Below are positions 34,955 through 44,485 of a stretch of DNA of 64,000 bases, piece by piece. The notes beneath the pieces are model-generated. The model ran no database searches, had not been told where the DNA came from, and saw only the letters and a list, made by a program, of their open reading frames with translations. Position 1 is the stretch's first letter. The number at the start of each line of letters is the position of its first letter. The position numbers and the translations under genes were made by a program. Source of the DNA: Paenibacillus solani. GTDB lineage: Bacteria > Bacillota > Bacilli > Paenibacillales > Paenibacillaceae. The stretch covers positions 303,323 through 367,322 of the forward strand of contig NZ_LIUT01000008.1 in assembly GCF_001277345.1 (NCBI RefSeq). The letters are read 5' to 3'.

Positions 34955-36433
34955 ATGACGAATAACAATGCTGTGACCGAGATTGGATGGAATTTTGACA
35001 ACAGCTATGCGAAGCTGCCGGATTCCTTTTATACCTTACAAGATCCCACACCCGTACGCTCGCCGGAGCTGGTTATTCTAAATGAGTCATTGGCGCAGTC
35101 CCTGGGTTTAAACGCAGAGGCGCTGCGGAGTGCAGAGGGTGCAGCCATGCTGGCAGGCAACAAAATACCGGAAGGAGCTTTACCACTTGCACAAGCGTAT
35201 GCGGGCCACCAGTTTGGTTATTTTACGATGCTCGGGGACGGACGGGCCATTCTTCTCGGAGAACAACTTACTCCGGAGGGGAAGCGCCTGGATATTCAGC
35301 TCAAGGGCTCAGGGCGAACGCCGTATTCCCGTGGAGGCGATGGCCGGGCAGCTCTGGGTCCGATGCTGCGTGAATATATTATCAGCGAGGCGATGTTTGC
35401 CTTGGGGATTCCGACCACCCGAAGCCTGGCGGTCGTATCCACCGGACAGCCTGTCACCCGGGAGAGAGAGCTGCCTGGTGCGATTCTGACCCGCATTGCT
35501 TCAAGTCATATCAGAGTAGGGACATTTCAATATGTACGGGGAGCGGGTACAACCGAGGATCTGCAGATCCTGGCAGATTACACCTTAAAGCGGCATTACC
35601 CGGATGCTGATCTTGCTGACGGTGCCAACCGCTATCTGGTTTTGCTTCAAGAGGTCATCAAGCGGCAGGCTGCCCTAATCGCCAAATGGCAGCTGGTTGG
35701 ATTTATCCATGGGGTGATGAATACCGATAATATGACGCTCAGCGGCGAAACGATTGATTATGGGCCGTGTGCTTTCATGGATACCTTTGACCCTAATACG
35801 GTATTCAGCTCCATCGATGCCCAAGGCCGCTATGCCTATGTGAATCAGCCTCATATGGCTGCCTGGAATCTCGCCAGATTGGCTGAAGCCCTGCTGCCGC
35901 TGCTGCATGAAGAAGAGGAGCAGGCCATCAAGCTCGCTGAGGAGGCGATCGGATCATTCGCCGATCTGTATCACGGACATTGGCTTGCAGGCATGAGAGC
36001 CAAGCTGGGGATCTTCCATGAGGAGGAAGAAGATGAATCTCTGATCGAGAACCTCCTCCAGATGATGAAAAACCACCAGGCAGACTATACGAATACCTTC
36101 CGTGCGTTGACGTTGGATCAGCTGGAGTGTACGCCTCTGACTGGCACGCCTGAATGGGCTTCCTGGTATGAGCGCTGGCAGGCGAGACTTGGCCGTCAGC
36201 AGGAATCCAAGGATCAATCCTTGAAACTTATGCGCAGCAGCAATCCTGCGATCATTCCGCGCAACCATCGCGTGGAGGAAGCACTGGAAGCGGCAGAGCA
36301 GGAGGGTGACTACAGCGTCATGGAGGAACTGCTGCACGCGCTGTCCCATCCCTATGCGCATTCCCCGGAGCAGGCCGAGTATGCCGTAGTGCCTGAGCGA
36401 TCGCGTCCATACCGGACCTTTTGCGGGACGTAA
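34955..36433 (+). CDS. selO: SelO-type protein adenylyltransferase (YdiU/UPF0061)
   Basis: A 492-residue pseudokinase-fold enzyme that transfers AMP to Ser/Thr/Tyr of target proteins. It starts WNFDNSYAKLP, carries AYAGHQFGYF, the nucleotide-binding block LKGSGRTPYSRGGDGRA, GFIHGVMNTDNM with DYGPCAFMD (catalytic and metal Asp/Asn), and ends TFCGT, the position of the vertebrate selenocysteine and here ordinary Cys. Length is normal. GGAGAAGGAG precedes the ATG. Followed by a strong terminator. Confidence 0.93.
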   Translation: MTNNNAVTEIGWNFDNSYAKLPDSFYTLQDPTPVRSPELVILNESLAQSLGLNAEALRSAEGAAMLAGNKIPEGALPLAQAYAGHQFGYFTMLGDGRAILLGEQLTPEGKRLDIQLKGSGRTPYSRGGDGRAALGPMLREYIISEAMFALGIPTTRSLAVVSTGQPVTRERELPGAILTRIASSHIRVGTFQYVRGAGTTEDLQILADYTLKRHYPDADLADGANRYLVLLQEVIKRQAALIAKWQLVGFIHGVMNTDNMTLSGETIDYGPCAFMDTFDPNTVFSSIDAQGRYAYVNQPHMAAWNLARLAEALLPLLHEEEEQAIKLAEEAIGSFADLYHGHWLAGMRAKLGIFHEEEEDESLIENLLQMMKNHQADYTNTFRALTLDQLECTPLTGTPEWASWYERWQARLGRQQESKDQSLKLMRSSNPAIIPRNHRVEEALEAAEQEGDYSVMEELLHALSHPYAHSPEQAEYAVVPERSRPYRTFCGT

Positions 36434-36505
36434 GGATGAAGGAATTTCCAATAGTAAAAAAGATTAGATGATATAAGTGTAAGTTTTCTGAACGCCAAGG
36501 ACCTC

Positions 36506-36545
36506 AAAAAGCCAAGCAAGATTAACTTTGCTTGGCTTTTTTTAT
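36506..36545 (+). terminator. Terminator of selO
   Basis: AAAAAGCCAAGCAA pairs with TTGCTTGGCTTTTT, followed by more T residues. About 75 bp after the stop codon. Confidence 0.85.
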
Positions 36546-36633
36546 ATATGGGGGGGAGCTGTCTACCTAATCCTTCGAAGCAGGATCACAACTGGAACGG
36601 CCGTAAACCCATCACTGACTCTGCTGTATGGGT

Positions 36634-37482
36634 TTAAGATATGGCTGCAAACTCCTGCTTATAGATCCGCTCAATCGTGTTAAGCACCTCCGTACTTTGG
36701 CTCGAGAATTTCAAAGGCGTTACTTTACCCTTGTTGAGAAAGACCCCCGTAGATTGTGGGGAACTGCCTAGAGCTGCTTCACACAGGCGTGAAGCTCCTT
36801 CACTGGGATGGGAGAAGAACAGGTTACGGATCGGAATCATAAATCTTGGCATCCCGGCGTTGTTGGTAATGGTTGTTTTATTTGCTCCCGGACAGACACT
36901 CCGGATCATAATGCCCTCCTTCTGTATGGCAGTGGCGATCTCCTGAGTCCACAACGATAGGGCTAATTTACTCGCCGCGTAAGGTCCAACCAGCTTCCTA
37001 AACACGGTAGGGGAAGCCAATGCATTGTAATCGAACTGTTTGAGATACAGCAACGCATTGGAGGATGTATTGATTACCGTCTTGAGGCTGCCGTTCGCTA
37101 GAAGCTCTTTCATTTCCATAAAGATGATATAAGGCACCACGGAGTTTACTTCAAAATGCATCTCGCGCCCTTGTTTGGAGTAGGATAATTCACCAAAGGA
37201 GACACCTGCGTTATTAAACAGCACATCGATATGTTTCTCGTATTTCTTGATCCGGTTCAGCGAGGCTTGGAGATCCGTGAAATCCGACAAGTCAGCCGTG
37301 TATATTCTAAGCTGCTGTGATCTAAGGCAGTCTTGTACAAGGGGATCATTGGATGGAAAGGCAGAACGGATCAAAGCGAGGATGTCCCAACCTTCGGATA
37401 ACAATCGCTTGGTTAGCTCCAAGCCAATGCCGGAGCTTGCGCCCGTGATCAAGGCGACTCGATTATTTCTTTTATATGTCAT
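36634..37482 (-). CDS. Short-chain dehydrogenase/reductase
   Basis: A 282-residue SDR with TGASSGIG near residue 14, NNAG near 90, YAASK near 168 and the Ser in NTSSNAL. The C-terminal part is longer than in fabG-type enzymes. It lies 17 bp after the merR gene on the same strand and is probably its target. Substrate unknown. Confidence 0.85.
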   Translation of the reverse strand: MTYKRNNRVALITGASSGIGLELTKRLLSEGWDILALIRSAFPSNDPLVQDCLRSQQLRIYTADLSDFTDLQASLNRIKKYEKHIDVLFNNAGVSFGELSYSKQGREMHFEVNSVVPYIIFMEMKELLANGSLKTVINTSSNALLYLKQFDYNALASPTVFRKLVGPYAASKLALSLWTQEIATAIQKEGIMIRSVCPGANKTTITNNAGMPRFMIPIRNLFFSHPSEGASRLCEAALGSSPQSTGVFLNKGKVTPLKFSSQSTEVLNTIERIYKQEFAAIS

Positions 37483-37499
37483 GTGTAATTCTCCTATAC

Positions 37500-37895
37500 T
37501 TAAGATTCTTCGTTGGTCGCCCTATCGGGATTAAGCAGGGACTGATCATGGTTCAACTTGTCATCGATGAACCGCAGAATGCGCTGCAGATCCGAAATCT
37601 GATCGGTAATTTTCTGACGGTAATTCTGGAGCATGGCTTTCAGTTCCGGAACGGATTGAATATTTTCCTTAAAGGGAAAATGTACGTATGCTTTCATATC
37701 CTCCAGCGACATTCCTGTCTTCTTCAGGCATATGATCAATTCCATAATCTCGGCATCCTCTATGTGATAGACACGATGGCCGTTATCTTTCCTTTGGGGA
37801 GGAGGAAGGAGACCGATTTTTTCGTAATAGCGAATGGCATCCTCAGTCAATCCGGTTCGTTTAGATACTTGTTTGATGGAGAATGTGTCTCCCAT
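37500..37895 (-). CDS. MerR-family transcription regulator
   Basis: A 131-residue MerR protein. The N-terminal winged helix is FSIKQVSKRTGLTEDAIRYYEKIGLL with PPPQR (wing), then a coiled-coil dimer helix (about 80-120). There is no CxC or CxH metal motif at the end, so it probably senses an organic ligand. Its promoter has the hallmark 19-bp spacer. Confidence 0.88.
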   Translation of the reverse strand: MGDTFSIKQVSKRTGLTEDAIRYYEKIGLLPPPQRKDNGHRVYHIEDAEIMELIICLKKTGMSLEDMKAYVHFPFKENIQSVPELKAMLQNYRQKITDQISDLQRILRFIDDKLNHDQSLLNPDRATNEES

Positions 37896-37936
37896 GTTGG
37901 CACCTCTTTCCGCAGCAGTGCTTGGTTTGCCATATT

Positions 37937-37967
37937 ATCGTACAACTTGGTGTTAACACCAAGTCAA
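37937..37967 (-). promoter_or_regulatory. MerR-type promoter with 19-bp spacer and 20-bp palindrome
   Basis: Minus strand TTGACT, 19 bp, TACGAT. The spacer contains most of the perfect dyad ACTTGGTGTTAACACCAAGT (37945-37964). This is the standard MerR arrangement in which the protein untwists the spacer. Confidence 0.8.
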
Positions 37968-38126
37968 TATCGATTTTTATTCATAGATCATTTACGCTCT
38001 GTGTGTCCTTTGGTGAAATAGATCATAAGGTATGGCCAGCTCAATCTTTTGGAAATACTTAAAAGATTGAGGATATTCGTTTTCTCATGGCTATTTCTCT
38101 AGTTGATCTTAGAAAGGGAGAATGAA

Positions 38127-39263
38127 ATGCAAGCCTATGTATTGCCTATTTTCATTGCGCTCTCCATATGTTTTGTATTAGCGTTCATTCTAACGCTGCC
38201 GTGGGCCGTTTATCAGTATCGTAAACATGGGTATTTTAGCTTTTGGAGAACACTACTTATCTTAAGCTTTATTTTTTATGGATTAAGTGCATTCTTCTTA
38301 GTGATTTTTCCATTACCCAGTGCTCGGAGTAATTGTGCCTCGATTGACCCTGGCGCGATTTTTATTCAAAATCGTCCTTTTCAATTTATACGGGATATCC
38401 AGCGTGAAAGCGGTTTTCATTGGGCGGTGCCTTCAAGTTATATCGACTTGTTGACAACGCGGGCCTTTTATCAAATGTTTTTTAATGTTTTGCTTTTGTT
38501 TCCTTTAGGTGTCTTTCTAAGATACTTTTTTAAGGGGAAAGCTAAATGGTTTCATGCTGCTCTTATTGGGTTTGGTGTTTCGTTTTTCTTTGAAATAACC
38601 CAACGAACCGCTTTGTTTGGCTTTTTTGAATGCCCCTATCGTATATTTGATGTAGATGACTTGATGACAAATACGGTGGGGACTGTACTAGGCTTTATAC
38701 TCGCTCCCATGTTTTTGGTGTTAATTCCATCGAGGAAAACCCTTAGTGAGCAAAGCCACTTCTTTAACAATCAGAGAAAGGCAACGTTCGGTGCCCAACT
38801 CATGGAGGTTCTTCTAAATATAATCATTGCCAGAATTATAACCAACTTTATATTCGGGTTGCTGAAGAGACCAGGAGTACTTGTTGACGAGATCATTTTT
38901 GCCATTGTTTTCTTTGTGGTTATGGTAGTGATCCCTGTAATTTGGAAAGGAAATACGGTGGGCTCCAAGATCGTTCGCATGAGATTGCTTCCGGAAAAGG
39001 GGAATGGGTTAGGAAGCTTTAGCCGACGTTACTTCATTGTTTATATGCCTTTATTGCTCTCCGCATTATCGAAGATATTTTCTAATCAAATGGGTGAGGA
39101 TCTTCTAGCTAACCTATTTGTAATTGGAGTGGTGTTTCTTACAAGTCTGTTATGGTTCTTTCTTTTCTGTCATATCATGGTCAGATGGATTAAAAAGGAC
39201 AAAACCCTTTATTTTAATCGATACAGTAACATAGAGGCTGTAAGAGTCACTGGTGAAATGTGA
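38127..39263 (+). CDS. VanZ-RDD fusion membrane protein
   Basis: About 378 residues, AT-richer than its surroundings. The N-terminal half (to about residue 200) is a VanZ-like domain with four to five helices and the motif FNVLLLFPLGVFLRY. The C-terminal half is an RDD domain (about 225-370) with RMRLLPEKG near 285. VanZ and RDD domains are both found in envelope stress or antibiotic resistance contexts. AAAGGGAG (38113-38120) is 6 nt from ATG 38127. Terminator downstream. Confidence 0.8.
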   Translation: MQAYVLPIFIALSICFVLAFILTLPWAVYQYRKHGYFSFWRTLLILSFIFYGLSAFFLVIFPLPSARSNCASIDPGAIFIQNRPFQFIRDIQRESGFHWAVPSSYIDLLTTRAFYQMFFNVLLLFPLGVFLRYFFKGKAKWFHAALIGFGVSFFFEITQRTALFGFFECPYRIFDVDDLMTNTVGTVLGFILAPMFLVLIPSRKTLSEQSHFFNNQRKATFGAQLMEVLLNIIIARIITNFIFGLLKRPGVLVDEIIFAIVFFVVMVVIPVIWKGNTVGSKIVRMRLLPEKGNGLGSFSRRYFIVYMPLLLSALSKIFSNQMGEDLLANLFVIGVVFLTSLLWFFLFCHIMVRWIKKDKTLYFNRYSNIEAVRVTGEM

Positions 39264-39338
39264 TAAAACGAAAATATAGGATACTGGTGAATTAAAATGG
39301 AGACGATTCGGTTTCCATGGACCTGACAAAATAGATAG

Positions 39339-39380
39339 AGCCGATGATCCGCACTCGACTGCGATGATCATCGGCTTTTT
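39339..39380 (+). terminator. Terminator after the VanZ-RDD gene
   Basis: AGCCGATGATC pairs with GATCATCGGCT and is followed by TTTT. Confidence 0.8.
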
Positions 39381-39465
39381 CGGGTAAAGCAGTAGTGACG
39401 TCAAGTGTGTGCCCTCTTATAGAGGCTGTAAAGCATGGACTGAGATTAGGTACCACCGCTATATG

Positions 39466-40629
39466 TTACCGCTTGGTCGCTTGCTGCCTCTCATTCAAAT
39501 GCTCCGTCAAAAACTTCACGATGCCGTCCTCCGCGTCCTGGGCATACTGCCAGACCATCGCGCCTCCAAGATTCTTGCTCTGGATGTAGGCCACCTTCTC
39601 TTTCAGGGCTTCCTTATCCTCGTAACTGATGAAGGTCTTGCCGTCATACAGGTAGGCGGCTTTGGCTTGGTCGTCGTAATAACGCTTGAAGCCATTTTTG
39701 TTCAGGTAAGCTTTCTCGATCTGCTTGTAATGGAGATTCACCTTATCGATATCGATCGGCGTTCCGGGAGCGAACAGACCGTTCTTGGACCCTTTGCTAT
39801 CCTTCACGTTCTTCCAACCATATGAGTAAGCAGGTACGCCGAGCAGGAGCTTCTTGCTGTCGATGTCATGGTCCAGGTACATCGAGATGATGCTATCAAT
39901 GGAATGCTTGGATTTACCCTGGCTGTCCACGTACAGATTGGAGTTAAAGCCTGTGGTGTCGGACCACTTGCCAGTCAGGTCGTAGGTCATGACGTTGATG
40001 TAATCCACATACTTCTCCACTTTCTTGACTTCGACATTCTGAAAATACCAGTCCTGGGTTCCGGAAGCGAAGGTCAGCAGATAGTTCTTGTTCTTGTGGG
40101 GCAGCCTGTACAGCTTCTCCCGCAGCTCCTTCATCAGGCTGGTAAAATTCTTCGTATCCTCCGGGCGCGCTTTCTGTGTGTTCCAGGCATGGAACGCCGG
40201 ATACTCCCAGTCGATGTCGACTCCGTCAAGGTCCAGCTCTTTGACCAGATTGATGATGCTTTCCGTGAAGAGATACCGGTTCCCATCGAGCGCTGCATCG
40301 GAGAATCCGTCCGCACCGTAACCGCCAACGGCCAGCACCATGCGCGTGTTCGGATTTGCCGCTTTCAGCTGTTTAATATTCTCTTTGATCTGGTCATTAG
40401 TTGTGCTGTCTTCATGAAAGTAAAGATTCGTTCCTGCGATCTTGGCAAAAGCGATAAACGCGATATCCACGCCTTTTTCCGACAGCTGCATGTCCCGGTA
40501 ATCCTGCCAGGCCTCCACATAGACCGCCGTTATTTTCCGGTCTTCCGCTGCGGAAATTTGATAGAAATAGAGTCCCATGCCCACGAGCAGCAGCACAATG
40601 AAACATTTCGTATAGATCGTTATCTTCAT
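39466..40629 (-). CDS. Glycoside hydrolase family 18 protein, membrane-anchored
   Basis: A 387-residue GH18 (chitinase/endo-N-acetylglucosaminidase type) enzyme with an N-terminal signal-anchor helix (about 6-26). The active-site motif LDGVDIDWEYP near residue 138 supplies the Asp pair and the catalytic Glu. YINVMTYDLTGKW and GAMVWQYAQDAED are conserved. It is the last gene of a three-gene operon with a GT2 polymer synthase and an acyltransferase, 4 bp after the latter, so it probably trims or releases the exopolymer made by that synthase. Confidence 0.88.
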   Translation of the reverse strand: MKITIYTKCFIVLLLVGMGLYFYQISAAEDRKITAVYVEAWQDYRDMQLSEKGVDIAFIAFAKIAGTNLYFHEDSTTNDQIKENIKQLKAANPNTRMVLAVGGYGADGFSDAALDGNRYLFTESIINLVKELDLDGVDIDWEYPAFHAWNTQKARPEDTKNFTSLMKELREKLYRLPHKNKNYLLTFASGTQDWYFQNVEVKKVEKYVDYINVMTYDLTGKWSDTTGFNSNLYVDSQGKSKHSIDSIISMYLDHDIDSKKLLLGVPAYSYGWKNVKDSKGSKNGLFAPGTPIDIDKVNLHYKQIEKAYLNKNGFKRYYDDQAKAAYLYDGKTFISYEDKEALKEKVAYIQSKNLGGAMVWQYAQDAEDGIVKFLTEHLNERQQATKR

Positions 40630-40633
40630 ATGT

Positions 40634-41725
40634 TTAACCCCGCCCGCCGAATAAAATGTAGGTTGCCGCTTTGCTTAGGTTCAGCACTTTGACGGTAATA
40701 TAGCTGATGCCGAAGATGATGGAGATATTCACGATCAGGCTGAGGGAGGCTTCCAGAAACGTCGCATCGACTCCCGTTCGCCCGGATAACATCATCTCGA
40801 CCAGCAGGTGGATCAGATAGATGCTGAAGCTGGCCCGGGAAACCGAACTAATCAATTTCTGGACTTTATGGTTCACTTGTTGGCTGATCGCCGATTCCTT
40901 CTCCTTAAAGAAGATGAATAAACCGACCGACATGAAGAAGGTGGTGATGGAATAATTCCCATAGAACATTTCATCCAGGACACCACTGCGCAGCGAGACA
41001 AAATAGGTAGCCACCGGCGTAATGAAAAACGATATAATGCCCAGATTGTACAGATAGTTCTTGGCTTTGAGGGGCAGCTCAAAATGGAAGAGATAATACC
41101 CTAATATAAAATAGCCCAAATACCCCATGAAGAACGGGATGTTCATGATGGGAATGTTGATGTATTGATCGGTGGCCCGGAAGATAGCATCCGAGAGGAA
41201 ACGGTAGGCGATGCTGACGATAAACCAGAGAAGCAGATAATACCGGAGGTCCTTCTCGGAGCAGGCTTTGATGAATTTGCTGATAAGCGGCACCGTCATA
41301 TAGATGGCAATAATGGCATACAGGAACCAGAGATGTACATAATTCCGGTCAGTAAGCAGCCGATACCCGAAGTCAACAACGAATGCATAGGCACTCAGCT
41401 TGCTTTTCATCACATAATATTGATTGTACAGACCATAGATGAGCGACCAGGTCAGAAGGGGAATGAGCAGCGGCATAACGCGCTTCCTATAAAATTCCCG
41501 GTATGACGTAATGTTCGTTCTCAGAATCATCGCGCCACTGATCATGAAGAACACGGGCACGGCGAAGCGGGAAATGGAGTTGAACCCGTTGCTAATCCAC
41601 CAGGAGGAGGAATTGAAGTTATTTGAATTGGTTAGTACCTCCGCTGTATAGTGCAGAATAATGACAGCGACAATGGATAGGATTCTTAGGATATCGACGT
41701 AGACAATTCTCTTATTGGGAACCAT
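40634..41725 (-). CDS. Acyltransferase-3 family membrane protein (IcaC/WecH-like)
   Basis: A 363-residue membrane protein with about ten helices and the family opening RIVYVDILRILSIVAVIILH (His near residue 20). IcaC-like members O-acetylate or help export polysaccharide. It lies between the GT2 and GH18 genes, 30 bp after the first and 4 bp before the second, supporting a role in exopolymer modification. Confidence 0.8.
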   Translation of the reverse strand: MVPNKRIVYVDILRILSIVAVIILHYTAEVLTNSNNFNSSSWWISNGFNSISRFAVPVFFMISGAMILRTNITSYREFYRKRVMPLLIPLLTWSLIYGLYNQYYVMKSKLSAYAFVVDFGYRLLTDRNYVHLWFLYAIIAIYMTVPLISKFIKACSEKDLRYYLLLWFIVSIAYRFLSDAIFRATDQYINIPIMNIPFFMGYLGYFILGYYLFHFELPLKAKNYLYNLGIISFFITPVATYFVSLRSGVLDEMFYGNYSITTFFMSVGLFIFFKEKESAISQQVNHKVQKLISSVSRASFSIYLIHLLVEMMLSGRTGVDATFLEASLSLIVNISIIFGISYITVKVLNLSKAATYILFGGRG

Positions 41726-41755
41726 GTGGTTTCAAACAGCCTCCTTCTCCATAAC

Positions 41756-43117
41756 TTAATTCGATCCTGCAGCCATGTTCTGGCTGATAGCGGCTACGCC
41801 TTTGCGTTCCACGAAGCCCCAGCCCTCATCATTGTCAAAATATTTAAAGGTCCCTGCAATGTTGATATAGAGCAGTAGGTTCCGGTAAGTCAGCAGCTCT
41901 GCCTGACTGAACAGGAACATCTTGATATAATCCCTAAACGTATACGTACTGCCGTATTTACGGCATAAGTAGAAGGACATGAGAATCTGGGCTGCATTCA
42001 GCAGCACGCTCACCAGCAGAAAAATGACGGCATGCAGGATGTTTCCGCCCACGATCAGCGTCTGTCCCAGATAGAAAACCGTGGTGAACGCCGACAGCGT
42101 TCCCAGCATGAATCCGTCAATGGCAAAGAACAGGCTGACTTTGACGCTGAACCTCTTGGACAGTCTGGACCAATAGATGAGGATACAATCAATGAACGCC
42201 TTCTGCCAGCGAATGCGCTGCTTATAGAAGTTGGGGAGATTCTCGGGGCATTCGGTATAGCACACCGCTTCGGGGGCATAGACGAGCTTTTTCTTCAATC
42301 CATTGGCCTTGATATACTCATGAATCTTCAGCGTAATGTCGATATCCTCCCCCACCGTGCTGCGGAATCCGTTAACATGAACGAGAACGTCTTTATAGAA
42401 GGCACCAAAAGCGCCTGAAATCACTACGATCGAATTAAAATATGACTGCGTAAGCTTGCGGACATAGAAGCCATGCGTATAATTGATGATCTGGCTTTTG
42501 ATGAGCCCTCTGCCGCGAAACTTCTCGAGGATGACACCGTTCTTGTCCCGCATGGCGCCCTGTACAATCTTCACAGTTCCGCCCAGCGCGATGATATCGT
42601 CATCATGGAAATATTGATTTACATAACGGAGCGAGTCAGCCTCCAGCATGCTGTCTGCATCGAGGGTAATGACGATGTCAGAAAGGGCATAATCAATGCC
42701 CGCATTCAACGAATCCGCTTTTCCGCCATTTACCTTGTTGATAACATAAATATGGCGATAGCGCTCCGAACGATAGAATCCTTTTATTGGTTTGTAGGAC
42801 AGTTTGCCATCTGCCAATCTGGCATCCGGTCTTAAATCCAGGAGCTCGTTAAGCGCAGACAGCGTTCCGTCCTTCGAGCCGTCGTTAATAATCAAGATTT
42901 CATAGTTGCTGTAACGCAGTGCGGCCATGGCATCAATGCAATTCCCGATCGTCAGCTCTTCGTTATAAGCGGGAACGAGTACGGAAATCGATTTTTCGGC
43001 AAGATCTGGGTTGAGCTTCTTCACCTTGCTGCATAGCAGCGGGATGAACGTATACAAGATTTGAAATACGAGAAACATGCCGGCCAAACCATAAAAGAAA
43101 TACTGCAAATGCCTCAC
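41756..43117 (-). CDS. Processive GT2 glycosyltransferase (IcaA/PgaC-like)
   Basis: A 453-residue membrane glycosyltransferase. One N-terminal helix, GT-A domain with VLVPAYNEELTIGNC (UDP-sugar entry), DxD in TLDADSM near residue 157, catalytic Asp in TVGEDIDIT and the QRIRW acceptor-channel motif near residue 310, then three to four C-terminal helices. This is the layout of poly-N-acetylglucosamine, hyaluronan and chitin synthases. First gene of the operon; start at ATG 43117 with GAGAGGAG upstream. Confidence 0.88.
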   Translation of the reverse strand: MRHLQYFFYGLAGMFLVFQILYTFIPLLCSKVKKLNPDLAEKSISVLVPAYNEELTIGNCIDAMAALRYSNYEILIINDGSKDGTLSALNELLDLRPDARLADGKLSYKPIKGFYRSERYRHIYVINKVNGGKADSLNAGIDYALSDIVITLDADSMLEADSLRYVNQYFHDDDIIALGGTVKIVQGAMRDKNGVILEKFRGRGLIKSQIINYTHGFYVRKLTQSYFNSIVVISGAFGAFYKDVLVHVNGFRSTVGEDIDITLKIHEYIKANGLKKKLVYAPEAVCYTECPENLPNFYKQRIRWQKAFIDCILIYWSRLSKRFSVKVSLFFAIDGFMLGTLSAFTTVFYLGQTLIVGGNILHAVIFLLVSVLLNAAQILMSFYLCRKYGSTYTFRDYIKMFLFSQAELLTYRNLLLYINIAGTFKYFDNDEGWGFVERKGVAAISQNMAAGSN

Positions 43118-43610
43118 TCCTCTCTCTTCTCATTTTCTCTGTCTCTTTATTCTCTCTTAGCAATGATGAACAGTATGGCGCGTTTTGCTCTTGCTCTACT
43201 GTTATAGATGCAGGCAAACGCTCTTTCTATCGCATTCGATGTCAAGGGAGAATATTATGGTATAGAGGGAGAAAATCAAACATTTAAAACCTTAAATACC
43301 ATATAAACCCATATAACATCTTATGTAATAAACTATCTTATTTCACTTGCAAAAGTAAAACCCTACCAGCGATCAAGAAAACGAATACATGGTAGCTTTT
43401 CGTGAACAGTCTCGGTTATGGTTCATCTTTCGATCTGTTAGGCAACTAAAGCAATTTAAATAGACTGGTTACATGGATTTTGGAAGATTTCGTGTAACTT
43501 CGATTCTACTTGTCTTAAATCGACAAACATTCCGCAGGAATGACTTGATATTTACAAAAGGTCCCTTAGAATGGAGAGAAAGAATGAAGATGATAGAGGA
43601 GTTTATATGA
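43118..43610. other. Intergenic region between divergent exopolymer and RsbQ operons
   Basis: AT-rich, about 490 bp. It holds a TTGACA hexamer on the minus strand (43240-43245) without a convincing -10, and the plus-strand promoter listed separately. No open frame of merit. Confidence 0.4.
43545..43572 (+). promoter_or_regulatory. Candidate sigma-A promoter of the RsbQ-like gene
   Basis: TTGATA, 16-bp spacer, TAGAAT, about 40 bp before the start codon. Confidence 0.5.
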
Positions 43611-44414
43611 ATGAATGAGGTTCAGATTATTGCACGAAATAACGTGAAGGTGTTGGGGACAGGAGAGCGCACGCTTATGCTGGCGCATGGGTTTGGATGT
43701 GACCAGAGCATGTGGAAATATATCTTGCCTGCTTTTGAACCGCATTATCGAATTGTGTTGTTTGATTATGTGGGCTCAGGCCATTCCGACTTGTCCGCGT
43801 ATACTTCGGAGAGATACGGCAGCCTTCGCGGTTATGTGCAGGATGTGCTGGACATTATGGAGGCGCTAGAACTGCAGGACGTGACTTTTATTGGCCACTC
43901 CGTCAGTTCCATGATTGGAATGCTGGCATCCATTGAGCGTCCCGAGTATTTTGCTGAGTTAATCATGATCGGACCGTCCGCCCGTTATTTGAACGATGAA
44001 GGTTACGTCGGAGGCTTTGAAAAAAGCGATGTGACAGAACTGCTGGATATGATGGAGCTGAATTTCGCGGGATGGGCCGGCTTCCTTGCACCGATTGCCA
44101 TGAAGAATCCGGAGATGCCAAGTCTGAGTCAAGCGCTGGAGCGAAGCTTTATTTCGACCGATCCTGTTATAACAAGAGAGTTCGCTGAGGTGACTTTTTT
44201 CTCGGACTGCCGGGAGGAGCTGCCTAAAGCTAAGGTTCCCATACTCATTATGCAGTGCTCGGATGATAGCATCGTACCTATTTCGGCAGGCGAATACTTA
44301 CACGCCCATCTAAGGGACAGTTCCTTCCGCTTAATGGAGGCCAAGGGACATTATCCGCATATCAGCCATCCGGAAGAAACGATTTCATTAATACAATCCT
44401 ATTTGAATACATGA
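43611..44414 (+). CDS. RsbQ-like alpha/beta hydrolase
   Basis: A 267-residue alpha/beta hydrolase of the RsbQ/D14/KAI2 branch. The triad is visible: Ser in FIGHSVSSM near residue 96, Asp in CSDDSIVP near 220, His in KGHYPHIS near 247. The lid region is short. In Bacillus RsbQ activates the PAS-domain phosphatase RsbP in energy stress; here the next gene has a PAS domain on a diguanylate cyclase. GAGGAG (43596-43601) precedes ATG 43611. Confidence 0.87.
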   Translation: MNEVQIIARNNVKVLGTGERTLMLAHGFGCDQSMWKYILPAFEPHYRIVLFDYVGSGHSDLSAYTSERYGSLRGYVQDVLDIMEALELQDVTFIGHSVSSMIGMLASIERPEYFAELIMIGPSARYLNDEGYVGGFEKSDVTELLDMMELNFAGWAGFLAPIAMKNPEMPSLSQALERSFISTDPVITREFAEVTFFSDCREELPKAKVPILIMQCSDDSIVPISAGEYLHAHLRDSSFRLMEAKGHYPHISHPEETISLIQSYLNT

Positions 44415-44485
44415 ACATGAATGATTTGGCGGTAAGTTTCAGTACAAGCTAAGCGACCTGTGCGGAAAGGATCGATCAATAAGCA

